DNA of 64,000 bases, from assembly GCF_026626705.1 (NCBI RefSeq), contig NZ_JAPNKC010000001.1, forward strand, positions 6,280,001-6,344,000. The letters run 5' to 3'. Under the pieces are notes generated by a model. It was not told where the DNA came from. It worked only from the letters and a program-made list of their open reading frames with translations, and ran no database searches. Position numbers and translations under genes: made by a program. Source of the stretch: Pyxidicoccus sp. MSG2 (GTDB lineage: Bacteria; Myxococcota; Myxococcia; Myxococcales; Myxococcaceae). Below are positions 53,605 to 62,560 of this stretch, one piece after another (positions within the stretch are counted from its first letter, which is position 1; every line of letters starts with the position of its first letter).

Positions 53605-54930
53605 ATGACGGACCTGCTCTATGCGCGGGCGCAGATGGGCCTGTCGCTCGCGTTCCACATCGTCTTCGCGGCGGCGGGTGTGGCGCTGCCGGTCCTCATG
53701 GTGCTGAGTGACTTGAAGGCGCGGCGCACGGGGGACGGCGACTACCGGCTGCTCAGCCAGAAGCTGGCGAAGGGGACGGCCATCCTCTTCGCGGTGGGTG
53801 CGGTGAGCGGCACGGTGCTGTCCTTCGAATTGGGCCTGTTGTGGCCCGAGTTCATGGGGCAGTACGGCGAGGTGATTGGGCTGCCCTTCAGCCTGGAGGG
53901 CGTGGCCTTCTTCACCGAGGCCATCTTCCTGGGCATCTACCTGTACGGGCGCGAGCGGGTGTCGCCGGGGCTGCACCTGTTCTCCGGCGTCATGGTGGCG
54001 GTGAGCGGCGCGGCCAGCGCGTTCTTCGTCACGCTGGTCAACACGTTCATGAACAACCCGTCGGGCTTCACGCCTGGCCCGGGTGGGCCCACGGACGTGC
54101 AGCCGCTGGTGGCCATGTTCAGCCCCGGCTGGCAGTACCAGACGACGCACGTGCTGCTCTCCTGCTACCAGGCGAGCGCCTTCGCCATGGCGGGCATCCA
54201 CGCCTTCGTGCTGCTGCGCCACCCGGGCGCGGACTTCCACCGCAAGGCGCTCACCGTGGCGTTGCCGCTCGCGTGCCTCACCGCGCTGCTCCAGCCGGTG
54301 GTGGGAGACTTCTCCGCGAAGCACGTGGCGAAGGCGCAGCCGGTGAAGCTGGCCGCCATGGAGGGCCACTTCGAGACGGAGCGCGGCGCGCCGCTGCTCG
54401 TGGGCGGGCTGCCCGACGTGGAGACGGGGACGGTGCCCTGGGGCATCGAGATTCCGAAGGGGCTGTCCATCCTCGCCTTCGCGGACCCGGACGCGGAGGT
54501 GAAGGGGCTCAACGACTTCCCCCGCGACGAGTGGCCACCGGTGGCGAAGGTGCACCTGGCCTTCCAGATGATGGTGGGCACGGGCAGCCTGATGGCGCTG
54601 CTCGCGCTGGTGACGCTGGCGTACCGGTGGCGCAAGAAGGCGTGGCCTTCCGGGCGGCGGATGACGTGGGCGTGGCTGTTGTCGGGGCCGCTCGGGGTGG
54701 TGGCGCTGGAGGCGGGGTGGCTCGTCACCGAGTGGGGACGGCAGCCGTGGATTCTCCGGGGCGTCATGCGCACGGCGGAGGCGGTGACGCCGGTGCCGCA
54801 CCTGGCGGCGCCCTTCTGGACCTTCACCGCCGTGTACCTCTTCCTCGGCGTCACCGTGGTGTTCCTGATGGTGCGGCAGGTGGCGGGCACACTGCCGGGT
54901 CGGTCCGTGGGAGGCGCGCATGGGCACTGA
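53605..54930 (+). CDS. cydA: Cytochrome bd-type quinol oxidase subunit I
   Basis: 441 residues, about nine membrane segments. N-terminal MGLSLAFHIVFAAAGV (the haem b595 histidine), QASAFAMAGIHAF, KVHLAFQMMVGTGSLMALL and TEWGRQPWILRG are the family motifs. The quinol-binding loop is short, as in CIO-type oxidases without the long Q-loop. An AT-rich segment (TAGAAT at 53557) precedes it. The enzyme reduces O2 with high affinity and tolerates NO, which fits the NO operon 6 kb upstream. Confidence 0.95.
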   Translation: MTDLLYARAQMGLSLAFHIVFAAAGVALPVLMVLSDLKARRTGDGDYRLLSQKLAKGTAILFAVGAVSGTVLSFELGLLWPEFMGQYGEVIGLPFSLEGVAFFTEAIFLGIYLYGRERVSPGLHLFSGVMVAVSGAASAFFVTLVNTFMNNPSGFTPGPGGPTDVQPLVAMFSPGWQYQTTHVLLSCYQASAFAMAGIHAFVLLRHPGADFHRKALTVALPLACLTALLQPVVGDFSAKHVAKAQPVKLAAMEGHFETERGAPLLVGGLPDVETGTVPWGIEIPKGLSILAFADPDAEVKGLNDFPRDEWPPVAKVHLAFQMMVGTGSLMALLALVTLAYRWRKKAWPSGRRMTWAWLLSGPLGVVALEAGWLVTEWGRQPWILRGVMRTAEAVTPVPHLAAPFWTFTAVYLFLGVTVVFLMVRQVAGTLPGRSVGGAHGH

Positions 54931-55046
54931 GCTGCCAGGCTTCGCGGTGGCGCGGACGTTCGTCCTCCAGGTCCGCTTCGGAGGCGCGCATGGGCACTGA
55001 GCTGCTGCTGGGCTTCACGGTGGCGGGGACGTTCGTGCTCTATGCC
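54910..55046 (+). repeat. Tandem duplication at the cydA/cydB junction
   Basis: A 26-base sequence (ggaggcgcgcatgggcac followed by tgagctgc) is identical at 54910-54935 and 54980-55005; the following 40 bases are similar with a 3-base difference (ggcttcgcggtggcgcgg versus ggcttcacggtggcgggg). The unit is about 70 bases. Confidence 0.85.
54920..55000 (+). pseudogene. Partial duplicate of the cydB 5' end
   Basis: A 26-codon frame (MGTELPGFAVARTFVLQVRF, then GGAHGH) begins with the same ribosome site and start (GGAGGCGCGCATG) as cydB and matches its first residues (MGTELLLGFTVAGTFVLYAL). It starts inside the end of cydA and stops eight codon positions into the true cydB start region. See the repeat feature. 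It is probably a remnant of a tandem duplication, not a functional gene. Confidence 0.7.
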
Positions 55047-56009
55047 CTCTTCGGCGGCGCGGACTTCGGCGGCGGCGTCTGGGATTTGCTCGCCTCCGGT
55101 CCGCGCAAGCAGGAGCAGCGGGCGCTCATCGCCCACGCGCTGGGCCCGGTGTGGGAGGTGAATCACATCTGGCTCATCGTCGGCGTGGTGCTGCTGTTCG
55201 CCGGCTTCCCGCGCGCCTTCGCGGTGCTCAGCGTGGCGCTGCACGTGCCGTTGACGCTGCTCCTGCTGGGCATCGTCTTCCGGGGCGCCGCCTTCACCTT
55301 CCGCACGTACGACACGCGCGGGGACGCGGTGCAGCGGCAGTGGGGACTCGTCTTCAGCATCGCCAGCGTCATCGCGCCGCTGCTCCTTGGGATGTGCGTG
55401 GCCGCGGTGGTGGGCGGTGACATCCGCGTGGAGGGCCGCGCGGTGGTGAGCGGCTTCTTCGGGCCGTGGCTCACCCCCTTCGCGTGGGTGGTGGGCGCGC
55501 TGGCGCTGTGCCTCTTCGCCTTCCTGGCGGCGGTGTACCTCACGCACGAGGCACCCACGCCGGAGCTGCGCGAGGACTTCCGCCTGCGTGCGCTGGGCGC
55601 GGGTGGGGCCGTCTTCCTCGCGGCGCTGGCGGTGCTCGTCTTCGCTCGCGAGGGCGCGCCCCGGGTGTGGCAGGGCCTGCTGCACTCGCCCTTCGCGCTG
55701 GCGCTGCACGCGGGCACCGCGCTGTCCGCGGTGGCGGCCTTCGCCCTGCTGTGGACGCGGCGCTTCAAGTGGGCCCGCGTGGCGGCGGCCACGCAGGCGG
55801 GCCTCATCGTCCTCGGGTGGGCCGCGTCGCAGCACCCGTACCTCGTGGTGCCGGACGTCACGCTGAGCAGCGCCGCGTCGGGTCCCACCGCGCAGCGCAT
55901 GCTGCTGGTGGCGCTGGTCGTGGGCGCGCTCACCGTGCTGCCCTCGCTCGCGCTCCTCTTCCGCGTCTTCCGGCCGGGGCCCGCGCCCTCCGCTCGCGCG
56001 GGGAAGTGA
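54990..56009 (+). CDS. cydB: Cytochrome bd-type quinol oxidase subunit II
   Basis: 339 residues, about eight membrane segments. LYALFGGADFGGGVWDLLA at the N-terminus, PVWEVNHIWLIVGVVLLFAGFPRAF and RGAAFTFRTYD are CydB motifs. The ATG at 54990 has GGAGGCGCGC before it; an identical site and ATG lie 70 bases upstream through duplication. No CydX-type small subunit was found downstream. Confidence 0.95.
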   Translation: MGTELLLGFTVAGTFVLYALFGGADFGGGVWDLLASGPRKQEQRALIAHALGPVWEVNHIWLIVGVVLLFAGFPRAFAVLSVALHVPLTLLLLGIVFRGAAFTFRTYDTRGDAVQRQWGLVFSIASVIAPLLLGMCVAAVVGGDIRVEGRAVVSGFFGPWLTPFAWVVGALALCLFAFLAAVYLTHEAPTPELREDFRLRALGAGGAVFLAALAVLVFAREGAPRVWQGLLHSPFALALHAGTALSAVAAFALLWTRRFKWARVAAATQAGLIVLGWAASQHPYLVVPDVTLSSAASGPTAQRMLLVALVVGALTVLPSLALLFRVFRPGPAPSARAGK

Positions 56010-56458
56010 ACTGTTTCACAGGCTCTGATTGTCTTTCGTGCTACTCGTGGAAAGCCCGCGAGCTTTGGCCAGACATGGATTGTCTGGTTTGAAGTCGCGG
56101 GTGTTCTCCCGGCGTCTCGTTTTCTCATTCCGAGTCAAGTGCCGTAAAAGTTCCGTCCTGCTGGACGCCGTGCGCAGGGATTTTCGCGCCGTGCGTCCGG
56201 GGCTTCGCACCACGCGCCGCGCCGCGACAGCCCACCGCGTGAGGATGGGCTGGCTGTAGCTTTGCCGTGTCTGGATTTGCTCGGGGTGTGACGGGCCGTG
56301 ACGGCGTCCAGGCCGCGCGTAGCTCTGGCTTACGAGTGAAACAAACCCATGGCGGCGGATGTGGTTCTGCGTTTGCTTCACGCAAGGACTTGCACTCATT
56401 GCGTTGATAAAGGCAGACAATGGAGAAGCACCGCTGCTCCTGACTCGGAGGTCGCCGC
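56010..56458. other. Intergenic stretch without a supported gene
   Basis: About 450 bases, AT-richer than average. A 7-bp hairpin (ccagaca 56069-56075 / tgtctgg 56081-56087) followed by TTT could end the cydAB transcript. TTGATAAAG at about 56405 may belong to the promoter of the next gene. A 76-codon frame in the area has no ribosome site and no coding-like composition. Confidence 0.45.
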
Positions 56459-59236
56459 ATGGGTGTCATCACTCGCGCCGTCGTACTGTTGAGTCTCCTC
56501 GCGGTCCTGGCTCCGGGGGCCTCACAGGCCTCGAGCTCCTTCGTCAACTGGGAGGACCCGCACGTCCACCCGCTGGACCTGACGCCGGACGGCTCGCGCC
56601 TGCTGGCGGTCAACACCGCTGACAACCGGCTCATGGTGTTCGACCTGACGTCGAAGCGCGGGCCGGAGCTGGTGGCCTCCATCCCCGTGGGCCTGGACCC
56701 GGTGTCGGTGCGTGCGCGCAGCAACTCCGAGGCCTGGGTGGTGAATCACATCTCCGACAGCGTGAGCATCGTCGATCTGCGCAAGGGCTACGTGCGCGCC
56801 ACCGTCCAGACGGACGACGAGCCCGCGGACGTCATCTTCGCGGGCCGCCCGGAGCGCGCCTTCATCACCTGCTCGCAGGTCAACCGCGTGCTGGTGGTGG
56901 ACCCGCACCGCCCGGACAAGGAGCCCCGGCGCATCACCCTGAAGGGCGAGGACCCGCGCGCCCTCGCCGCGAGCGCCGACGGCCGCTTCGTCTACGCCGC
57001 CATCTTCGAGTCCGGCAACGGCAGCACCCTCATCGGCGGCGGCTCGCTGATTCCGGAGGCCTTCCCTCCCAACGGCGTGGGCGACGCGCGCGGCCCCTAT
57101 GGCGGCATCAACCCGCCGCCCAACGCGGGCACGGCCTTCGTGCCGGCGCTCAACCCGGCCAACCCGCCGCCGCCCGCCGTGGGCCTCATCGTGAAGAAGG
57201 ACGCCCGGGGCCGGTGGATGGACGACAACCGGGGCGACTGGACGGACCTGGTGAGCGGCGCGCACGCCTCGGCGTCGGGGCGCGTCACGGGGTGGGACAT
57301 GCCGGACCGGGACCTGGCCATCATCGACACCGACACCCTGGGCGTCACCTACGCCACGCGGCTGATGAACCTCAACATGGCGCTGGCCGTGCACCCCTCG
57401 GGCTCCGTCACGGTGGTGGGCACGGACGCCACCAACGAGGTGCGCTTCGAGCCCAACGTCAACGGCCGCTTCCTCCGCGTGCTGATGGCGGTGGTGGACC
57501 CGCGCCGGCCCGGCGCCCGCGCGGTGCATGACCTCAACCCGCACCTGGACTACTCCACGCCCACGGTGCCGCAGGCGGTGCGCAACCTGTCCGTCGGCGA
57601 CCCGCGCGGCGTCACGTGGGACTCCAGCGGCGCCCGCGCCTACGTGACGGGCATGGGCTCCAACAACGTGGTGGCCATGAGCCCGGGCGGCTCGCGCCTG
57701 GCGCAGGTGACGGTGGGCGAGGGCCCCACGGGCATCGTCTTCGACGCGGACCGGCAGCGGCTCTACGTGCTCAACCGCTTCGGTGCCAGCCTCTCCGTGC
57801 TGAGCACGGACCGCCTCCGTGAAGTCTCCCGGGTGCCGTTCTTCGACCCGTCGCCCGCCGCAATCAAAGCGGGCCGCAAGCACCTGTACGACACGCACAA
57901 GACGTCCGGCCTGGGGCACCTGTCCTGCGCGTCGTGCCACGTGGACGCGCGCATGGACCGGCTGGCGTGGGACCTCGGCGACCCTTCGGGCACGGTGAAG
58001 GCGCTGGACGGGCAGAACCTGGGCATGGGCCTGGGGATGCCGCCCTTCGAGTCGTGGCACCCGATGAAGGGCCCCATGACGACGCAGACGCTCCAGGACA
58101 TCATCGGCAAGGAGCCGCTGCACTGGCGTGGAGACCGCGCGAGCCTGGAGGAGTTCAACCCCGCGTTCCAGCACCTGCAGGGCGACGACACCCAGCTCAC
58201 CCCGAAGGAGATGGCGGAGCTGCGCTCCTACCTCGCGACGCTGACCTTCCCGCCCAACCCGTTCCGCGAGCTGGACAACTCGCTGCCGCGCAACCTGCCG
58301 CTGCCGGGCCACTTCACCACCGGCCGCTTCGGCCCCGCGGGCCAGCAGCTGCCCAACGGCAACGCGGCCAACGGCATGGCCATCTTCCGCCCGCCGCGCC
58401 TGCTCGCGCAGGGGATTTTCGCGTGCAACACGTGCCACACCTTCCCCTCGGGCGTCGCCACCAACATGCAGTTCAACGGCGCCATGTGGATGGACCTGCC
58501 GCGCGGGGAGAAGGGCGAGTTCCACCACGCGCTCGTGTCCACCGACGGCAGCACCAACGTCACGCTCAAGGTGCCGCAGCTGCGCAACCTCTACGAGAAG
58601 GTGGGCCTGGAGCTGACGCAGAAGGAGAGCCTCGCGGGCTTCAGCTTCATCCACGACGGCAGCGTGGACTCGCTGGCGCGCTTCGTCACCGAGCCCACCT
58701 TCTTCCCGAACAATGACCAGGAGGTCGCCGACCTGGTGGCGCTGCTCCTGTCCTTCTCGGGCTCGGACCTGCCGAAGGGCTCGGCCACGGAGTTCTTCCT
58801 GCCGCCGGGGCCGGACAGCCAGGACACGCACGCGGCGGTGGGCCAGCAGGTGACGCTGGGCTCCACCGGGTCCACTCCCGCGCAGCTGGGCCGCGTGATG
58901 CTCTTCATGTCCCTGGCGGAGAAGGGCCGGGTGGGCCTGGTGGTGAGCGGTCGCCAGAAGGGCCAGGTGCGCGGCTTCGCCTACGCGGGCAAGGGCATGT
59001 TCCAGTCGGACCGGGCGTCGGAGAAGGTGAACGCCTACGTGCTGATGGCCCGCGCCCGCGAGGGCAGTGAGCTGACGTACACCGTCGTCCCCGCCGGCAC
59101 CGAGTGGCGCATCGGCGTGGACCATGACGAGAACGGCCTGCTCGACCGCGATGAGGAGGACCGGGTGGCACGCGCGGAGCTGTCCTCCGACGACGTGGCC
59201 GAGCTGGCGGTGAACACCATGGACATGACGCGGTAG
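56459..59236 (+). CDS. Secreted beta-propeller protein with cytochrome c peroxidase-like haem domain
   Basis: 925 residues. Signal peptide (VVLLSLLAVLAPGASQA). Residues 30 to about 470 are YVTN-type propeller blades (DPVSVRARSNSEAWVVNHISDSVSIVDL; GTDATNEVRF; LYVLNRFGASLSVLST). Haem-binding CASCH (Cys490-His494) and CNTCH (Cys656-His660) follow in a di-haem peroxidase/MauG-like region (about 475-770). The C-terminal 150 residues form an extra beta-rich domain. Periplasmic or secreted. Members may bind metals or act in electron transfer; substrate unknown. Confidence 0.82.
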   Translation: MGVITRAVVLLSLLAVLAPGASQASSSFVNWEDPHVHPLDLTPDGSRLLAVNTADNRLMVFDLTSKRGPELVASIPVGLDPVSVRARSNSEAWVVNHISDSVSIVDLRKGYVRATVQTDDEPADVIFAGRPERAFITCSQVNRVLVVDPHRPDKEPRRITLKGEDPRALAASADGRFVYAAIFESGNGSTLIGGGSLIPEAFPPNGVGDARGPYGGINPPPNAGTAFVPALNPANPPPPAVGLIVKKDARGRWMDDNRGDWTDLVSGAHASASGRVTGWDMPDRDLAIIDTDTLGVTYATRLMNLNMALAVHPSGSVTVVGTDATNEVRFEPNVNGRFLRVLMAVVDPRRPGARAVHDLNPHLDYSTPTVPQAVRNLSVGDPRGVTWDSSGARAYVTGMGSNNVVAMSPGGSRLAQVTVGEGPTGIVFDADRQRLYVLNRFGASLSVLSTDRLREVSRVPFFDPSPAAIKAGRKHLYDTHKTSGLGHLSCASCHVDARMDRLAWDLGDPSGTVKALDGQNLGMGLGMPPFESWHPMKGPMTTQTLQDIIGKEPLHWRGDRASLEEFNPAFQHLQGDDTQLTPKEMAELRSYLATLTFPPNPFRELDNSLPRNLPLPGHFTTGRFGPAGQQLPNGNAANGMAIFRPPRLLAQGIFACNTCHTFPSGVATNMQFNGAMWMDLPRGEKGEFHHALVSTDGSTNVTLKVPQLRNLYEKVGLELTQKESLAGFSFIHDGSVDSLARFVTEPTFFPNNDQEVADLVALLLSFSGSDLPKGSATEFFLPPGPDSQDTHAAVGQQVTLGSTGSTPAQLGRVMLFMSLAEKGRVGLVVSGRQKGQVRGFAYAGKGMFQSDRASEKVNAYVLMARAREGSELTYTVVPAGTEWRIGVDHDENGLLDRDEEDRVARAELSSDDVAELAVNTMDMTR

Positions 59237-59272
59237 GGCTCTGGCTTCTGTGTCCGTGTCGCACCCCGCCAT

Positions 59273-59306
59273 CCGCTCCCCGCCCTGAAGGAGGGCAGGG
59301 GAGCGG
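59273..59306 (+). terminator. GC-rich hairpin after the haem protein gene
   Basis: 14-15 bp stem with one bulge (59273-59286 and 59292-59306) and a short loop, 37 bases past the stop. No T run. Confidence 0.55.
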
Positions 59307-59533
59307 AGGTCCGAGGGCCTCGTGCAGCCTGGGCAGGCCGTCCTGGAAGTCAGTGTTTACGCGCCCTTGTCCACTCTCGGGCCTTCCGCGAGCGGAGGCC
59401 TGGAGTCACCCCTCCCGGACGCGCGGTGCGGGTGCCGGGTCGACATGCCGTCGCGCCTTTCCACGCGAGGGGTTGCGCGCGCAATCCCAGGGCGATACGT
59501 CACCCATGGGTTTCATCCGAGGGTGGAAGACAC

Positions 59534-60001
59534 GTGAACTGCCGCTTCACCATGGCCGCGCACATGCTGGGAATGCTGGCCTGCGCCGAGCGTGAGGCGA
59601 AAGGCTCGCTGACGTCCGAGAGCATGGCGCGCAGCATCCAGACGAATCCCGTCGTGGTGCGGCGGCTGCTGCGAGACCTGGCGCGCGCGGGCCTGGTGGA
59701 GACGAAGCGCGGCGTGGGCGGCGGTGTGTCCCTGGCGCGCGGCCCGGAGGAAATCACCCTCCGCGACGTGTACGAGGCGGTGGAGGAGGACGCGGAGCTG
59801 CTTGGCCGCTACCCCACCGGGCCCAGCCAGTCCTGCGACATGGCCCCCATGGTGGCCGAGTACCTGGAGGGCGTGGTGGGCCGCGCGGAGTCCGCCTTCA
59901 AGCAGAGCCTGGAGACCACCACGCTGGCCATGATGTCCCGCGACCTGGCCGCGCGCGCCCGCCGCAAGAGCAGCCCCCGCCGCCGCGCGGCCGGGGCCTG
60001 A
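59534..60001 (+). CDS. Rrf2-family regulator without iron-sulfur cysteines
   Basis: 155 residues from a GTG. MAAHMLGMLACAEREAKGSLTSESMARSIQTNPVVVRRLLRDLARAGLVETKRGVGGGVSLAR is the Rrf2 winged helix. The three-Cys cluster loop of NsrR/IscR is absent (only scattered Cys, as in SQSCDMAP), so it belongs with the YwnA-like group that senses something other than Fe-S damage. Target genes are not evident. Confidence 0.83.
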   Translation: MNCRFTMAAHMLGMLACAEREAKGSLTSESMARSIQTNPVVVRRLLRDLARAGLVETKRGVGGGVSLARGPEEITLRDVYEAVEEDAELLGRYPTGPSQSCDMAPMVAEYLEGVVGRAESAFKQSLETTTLAMMSRDLAARARRKSSPRRRAAGA

Positions 60002-60011
60002 GTCGCACGCG

Positions 60012-60557
60012 TCAGGACGCCGGTGGAGGCCAGACGGCCTTCGGCTCCTCGTCCCCGAGGGCCACGAGGATGCTGGCCCCTTCGAGCAGGTCTTCTGAGT
60101 CCAGTGCCTCCACCGTGGTGCGCACGCCCGCGTCCGGGTCCATGACGCGGCAGTGCACGCTGAGGCGCTGCTCCTTCATCTCGCCGCCTTCGACTTCGCC
60201 ATTGCCCGTCCAGCCGAGTGCATCCGTGAGCAATTCCTCCACGGCGACGCGCTTCTCCAGGTCATGGCCGGAGCCCTTGCCCTCCACGACGTACTGGACG
60301 ACGAGGGTGTGCATGGAGTCCGGGTCGGGCTCGTCATAGCCCTCGTCCACCAGCGGGCCGGCGGCCTCGGCGATGGCCATGTCCGGGTCCTCGTCGGCGG
60401 GCACGGGCTGCTGCCGCTCCTCGCCCACCTGACCCACCTGGCCCTGGTGCACGGTGAGCACGCCCTCGTGCACCCACGCCTCCCAGTAGCGGAGCGAGTC
60501 GCCTTCCTTCTTGTAGAGCTTCAGCACGCGTGCGGCCTCATGCGAGGGGCCCTGCAT
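60012..60557 (-). CDS. Protein of unknown function, WGR-like N-terminus
   Basis: 181 residues. ARVLKLYKKEGDSLRYWEAWVHEGVLTVHQGQVGQVGEE has the look of a WGR domain (nucleic acid binding in PARP-related proteins), then an acidic, mostly beta segment. I chose the ATG at 60557; there is no ribosome site. No relation to neighbours is evident. Confidence 0.6.
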   Translation of the reverse strand: MQGPSHEAARVLKLYKKEGDSLRYWEAWVHEGVLTVHQGQVGQVGEERQQPVPADEDPDMAIAEAAGPLVDEGYDEPDPDSMHTLVVQYVVEGKGSGHDLEKRVAVEELLTDALGWTGNGEVEGGEMKEQRLSVHCRVMDPDAGVRTTVEALDSEDLLEGASILVALGDEEPKAVWPPPAS

Positions 60558-60584
60558 AACACGACAGCGCGCCAACGCTCGCCG

Positions 60585-61355
60585 TCAGAAGGCACGGCCC
60601 TGTCCTCCATCCACCGGGAGGGTGGCCCCCGTCACCCAGCGTGCCCGCTCGGAGCACAGGAAGGCGACCACGTCCGCCACCTCCTCCGGCGCGCCGAAGC
60701 GGCCCCAGGGCAGCTCGTCGCGGACGAGCTTCGCCACCTTCTCCGGGTCCGCCTGCCGGCGTTTGTCCCAGCTGCCGCCGGGGAAGAGGATGGAGCCCGG
60801 CGCCACGCCGTTGACGCGGATGCGGTGGCGGGCGAGGTCCACCGCCATCTCCTTGGTGAGCGCGGTGAGGCCCGCCTTGGCGGTGGTGTAGGGCGCGCTG
60901 GTGGCGTACTCGCGGCCGTAGATGGAGTTGATGTGGATGATGCAGCCGCCGCCCCGCTCGCGCATGACCTCCACCGCGCGCTGGCTGCACCACACGGCGG
61001 ACATGAGGTTGCGGTCCATGACGGAGGCCCACTGCGCCACCGTCGCGGAGTCGAACGCGCCCGCGCCGCCGCTGCCGCCCACGTTGTTGACGAGGATGTC
61101 CAGCGTGCCGAAGGCCCGCACCGCCGCGTCCACCGCCGCCACCGCGCCGGCCTGCGTGGCCACGTCGGTCACCACGGGGGTGACGTCCGCGCCCGAGGCA
61201 CGCAGTTCCGCCGCGGTGGCCTCCAGCGCCTCCGCGCCGCGCGCGGTGAGGCACACCCGCGCGCCCTCCCGCGCCAGCGCGGTGGCGATGGCCCGGCCAA
61301 TGCCCCGGCTGCTGCCGGTGACGAGGGCCGCCCTTCCTCTGAGCTCCAGGTCCAT
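60585..61355 (-). CDS. Short-chain dehydrogenase/reductase
   Basis: 256 residues: TGSSRGIG cofactor motif, NNVG, and the catalytic Ser and YTTAK. The arrangement and length suit an oxidoreductase of the FabG/3-ketoacyl-reductase type; substrate unknown. In-frame GTG 14 codons upstream is an alternative start. Confidence 0.9.
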   Translation of the reverse strand: MDLELRGRAALVTGSSRGIGRAIATALAREGARVCLTARGAEALEATAAELRASGADVTPVVTDVATQAGAVAAVDAAVRAFGTLDILVNNVGGSGGAGAFDSATVAQWASVMDRNLMSAVWCSQRAVEVMRERGGGCIIHINSIYGREYATSAPYTTAKAGLTALTKEMAVDLARHRIRVNGVAPGSILFPGGSWDKRRQADPEKVAKLVRDELPWGRFGAPEEVADVVAFLCSERARWVTGATLPVDGGQGRAF

Positions 61356-61493
61356 GGGCCCGGGTTCTACCGCTTCGGCCGGTGGCCGGGTTGTCACATG
61401 GAGGCCCGAACGTCCGGGCGAGCACGCCCAGGGCTCTACCTGCTCCCAGGCGTGCCGCGGGTGTCGCGCGCCACGCGGTGAGCGCGGGGCGCT

Positions 61494-62456
61494 TCAGGCT
61501 CCCCGCGCGTACCTCGGGGACAGCGCCTTGTCCGCGAGCCAGTCGGCGGCGTCCGCCCAGAGCGAGCCGCGGAAGGGCTCGCGGAAGAAGCCGAAGTGGC
61601 CAATGGGCCTGCCCAGCTCCTTCGGGGACAGCAGCCGGTGGTCCACGAGCGCATCCGCGTAGAAGGACAGCAGCGCGCGCACCGCCTCGGGCGAGGCGAA
61701 GGGGTCATCCGTGAAGCTGTAGGCCCGCAGCGGCAGGTACAGCGAGGCGTAGGCCTCGCGGCGCGGCTCGCCGCCTTCGCTCAACAGATAGTCCGGGGCC
61801 AGGCACCAACGTGCCCACTGTGCGGCCACGCCCGCGGGCAGGTCCTCCGCGGTGCCGGCCCAGCCGGGCAGCTTCCCGAAGGACTTCACCAGCAGGGGCG
61901 CCATGACGCGCCAGTTGAACTCCATGCGCAGCCGCTGGGGGAACAGCCGGTAGTAGCCGGAGCCCGACGCCACGTGGAGCAGCGCCGTCACCTCGCGCGC
62001 GTTGTCCGCCAGCCCGAGCAACTGTCCGCCCGCGCTGTGCCCCACCAGCAGGATGCGGCGGCCCGGGAAGCGCTCGCGCACGGTGTCGATGGCGCCCGCC
62101 AGGTCCAGCGCTCCCCAGTCCTCCATCCGCGCCCCGAAGCCCGCGAGCGACGCCGGCCGCGAGCCGCCGATGCCCCGGTTGTCATAGGTGACGGTGGGCA
62201 GGCCCCGCCCGGCGAGGTACGCGGCGAAGCGCGAGTAGTACCGCTGCCGCACCCCCATGGCGGAGCCGATGAGCACCACGGCCCCCAGCTCCGCGCCCGC
62301 GTGGGGGAAACACGTCCCGGAGAGCGCGTAACCGTCGCGCGCCCGGATGGGGAAGGGAACTCCCGGGCCGGTGTCCAGCGTGAGGCCTGCCTCGTCCTCC
62401 GCCGTGTTCCGCACTGCCGGGCCCACCGACTGCTCCAGCGTCGCCGCGTGAGACAT
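61494..62456 (-). CDS. Alpha/beta hydrolase
   Basis: 320 residues. Nucleophile elbow GHSAGG (Ser near 146), oxyanion region GSAMGVRQRYY, Asp in YDNRGIGGS. The C-terminal His of the triad is likely in RPIGHFGFFRE. It resembles esterase/lipase-type serine hydrolases. AGGAGG before the ATG at 62456. Divergent from a LysR gene across a palindrome, so probably its target. Confidence 0.88.
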   Translation of the reverse strand: MSHAATLEQSVGPAVRNTAEDEAGLTLDTGPGVPFPIRARDGYALSGTCFPHAGAELGAVVLIGSAMGVRQRYYSRFAAYLAGRGLPTVTYDNRGIGGSRPASLAGFGARMEDWGALDLAGAIDTVRERFPGRRILLVGHSAGGQLLGLADNAREVTALLHVASGSGYYRLFPQRLRMEFNWRVMAPLLVKSFGKLPGWAGTAEDLPAGVAAQWARWCLAPDYLLSEGGEPRREAYASLYLPLRAYSFTDDPFASPEAVRALLSFYADALVDHRLLSPKELGRPIGHFGFFREPFRGSLWADAADWLADKALSPRYARGA

Positions 62457-62530
62457 GTCCGTCCTCCTGTCCGCGTGGGGCCGCCGTGCGTGCCCCCGCA
62501 TCGCGGGGATAACTCCGGCAGGGCTGCATG

Positions 62531-62551
62531 GATGCAGCACTTTGCTGCATC
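62531..62551. promoter_or_regulatory. Perfect 21-bp palindrome, putative LysR operator
   Basis: Arms gatgcagca and tgctgcatc, three-base spacer (ctt), in the 104-base gap between the hydrolase and lysR genes, ending ten bases before the lysR ATG. Perfect symmetry and location point to autoregulation and control of the hydrolase. Confidence 0.6.
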
Positions 62552-62560
62552 ATTGCAGGC

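Noticed and set aside
53841..54989. Upstream extension of the cydB frame through cydA
   Set aside because: Shadow of cydA in another frame; CydB motifs begin only at 54990.
56522..59272. 916-codon open frame antisense to the haem protein
   Set aside because: Arg/His-rich with no motifs and fully covered by the gene on the plus strand that has a signal peptide and haem sites.
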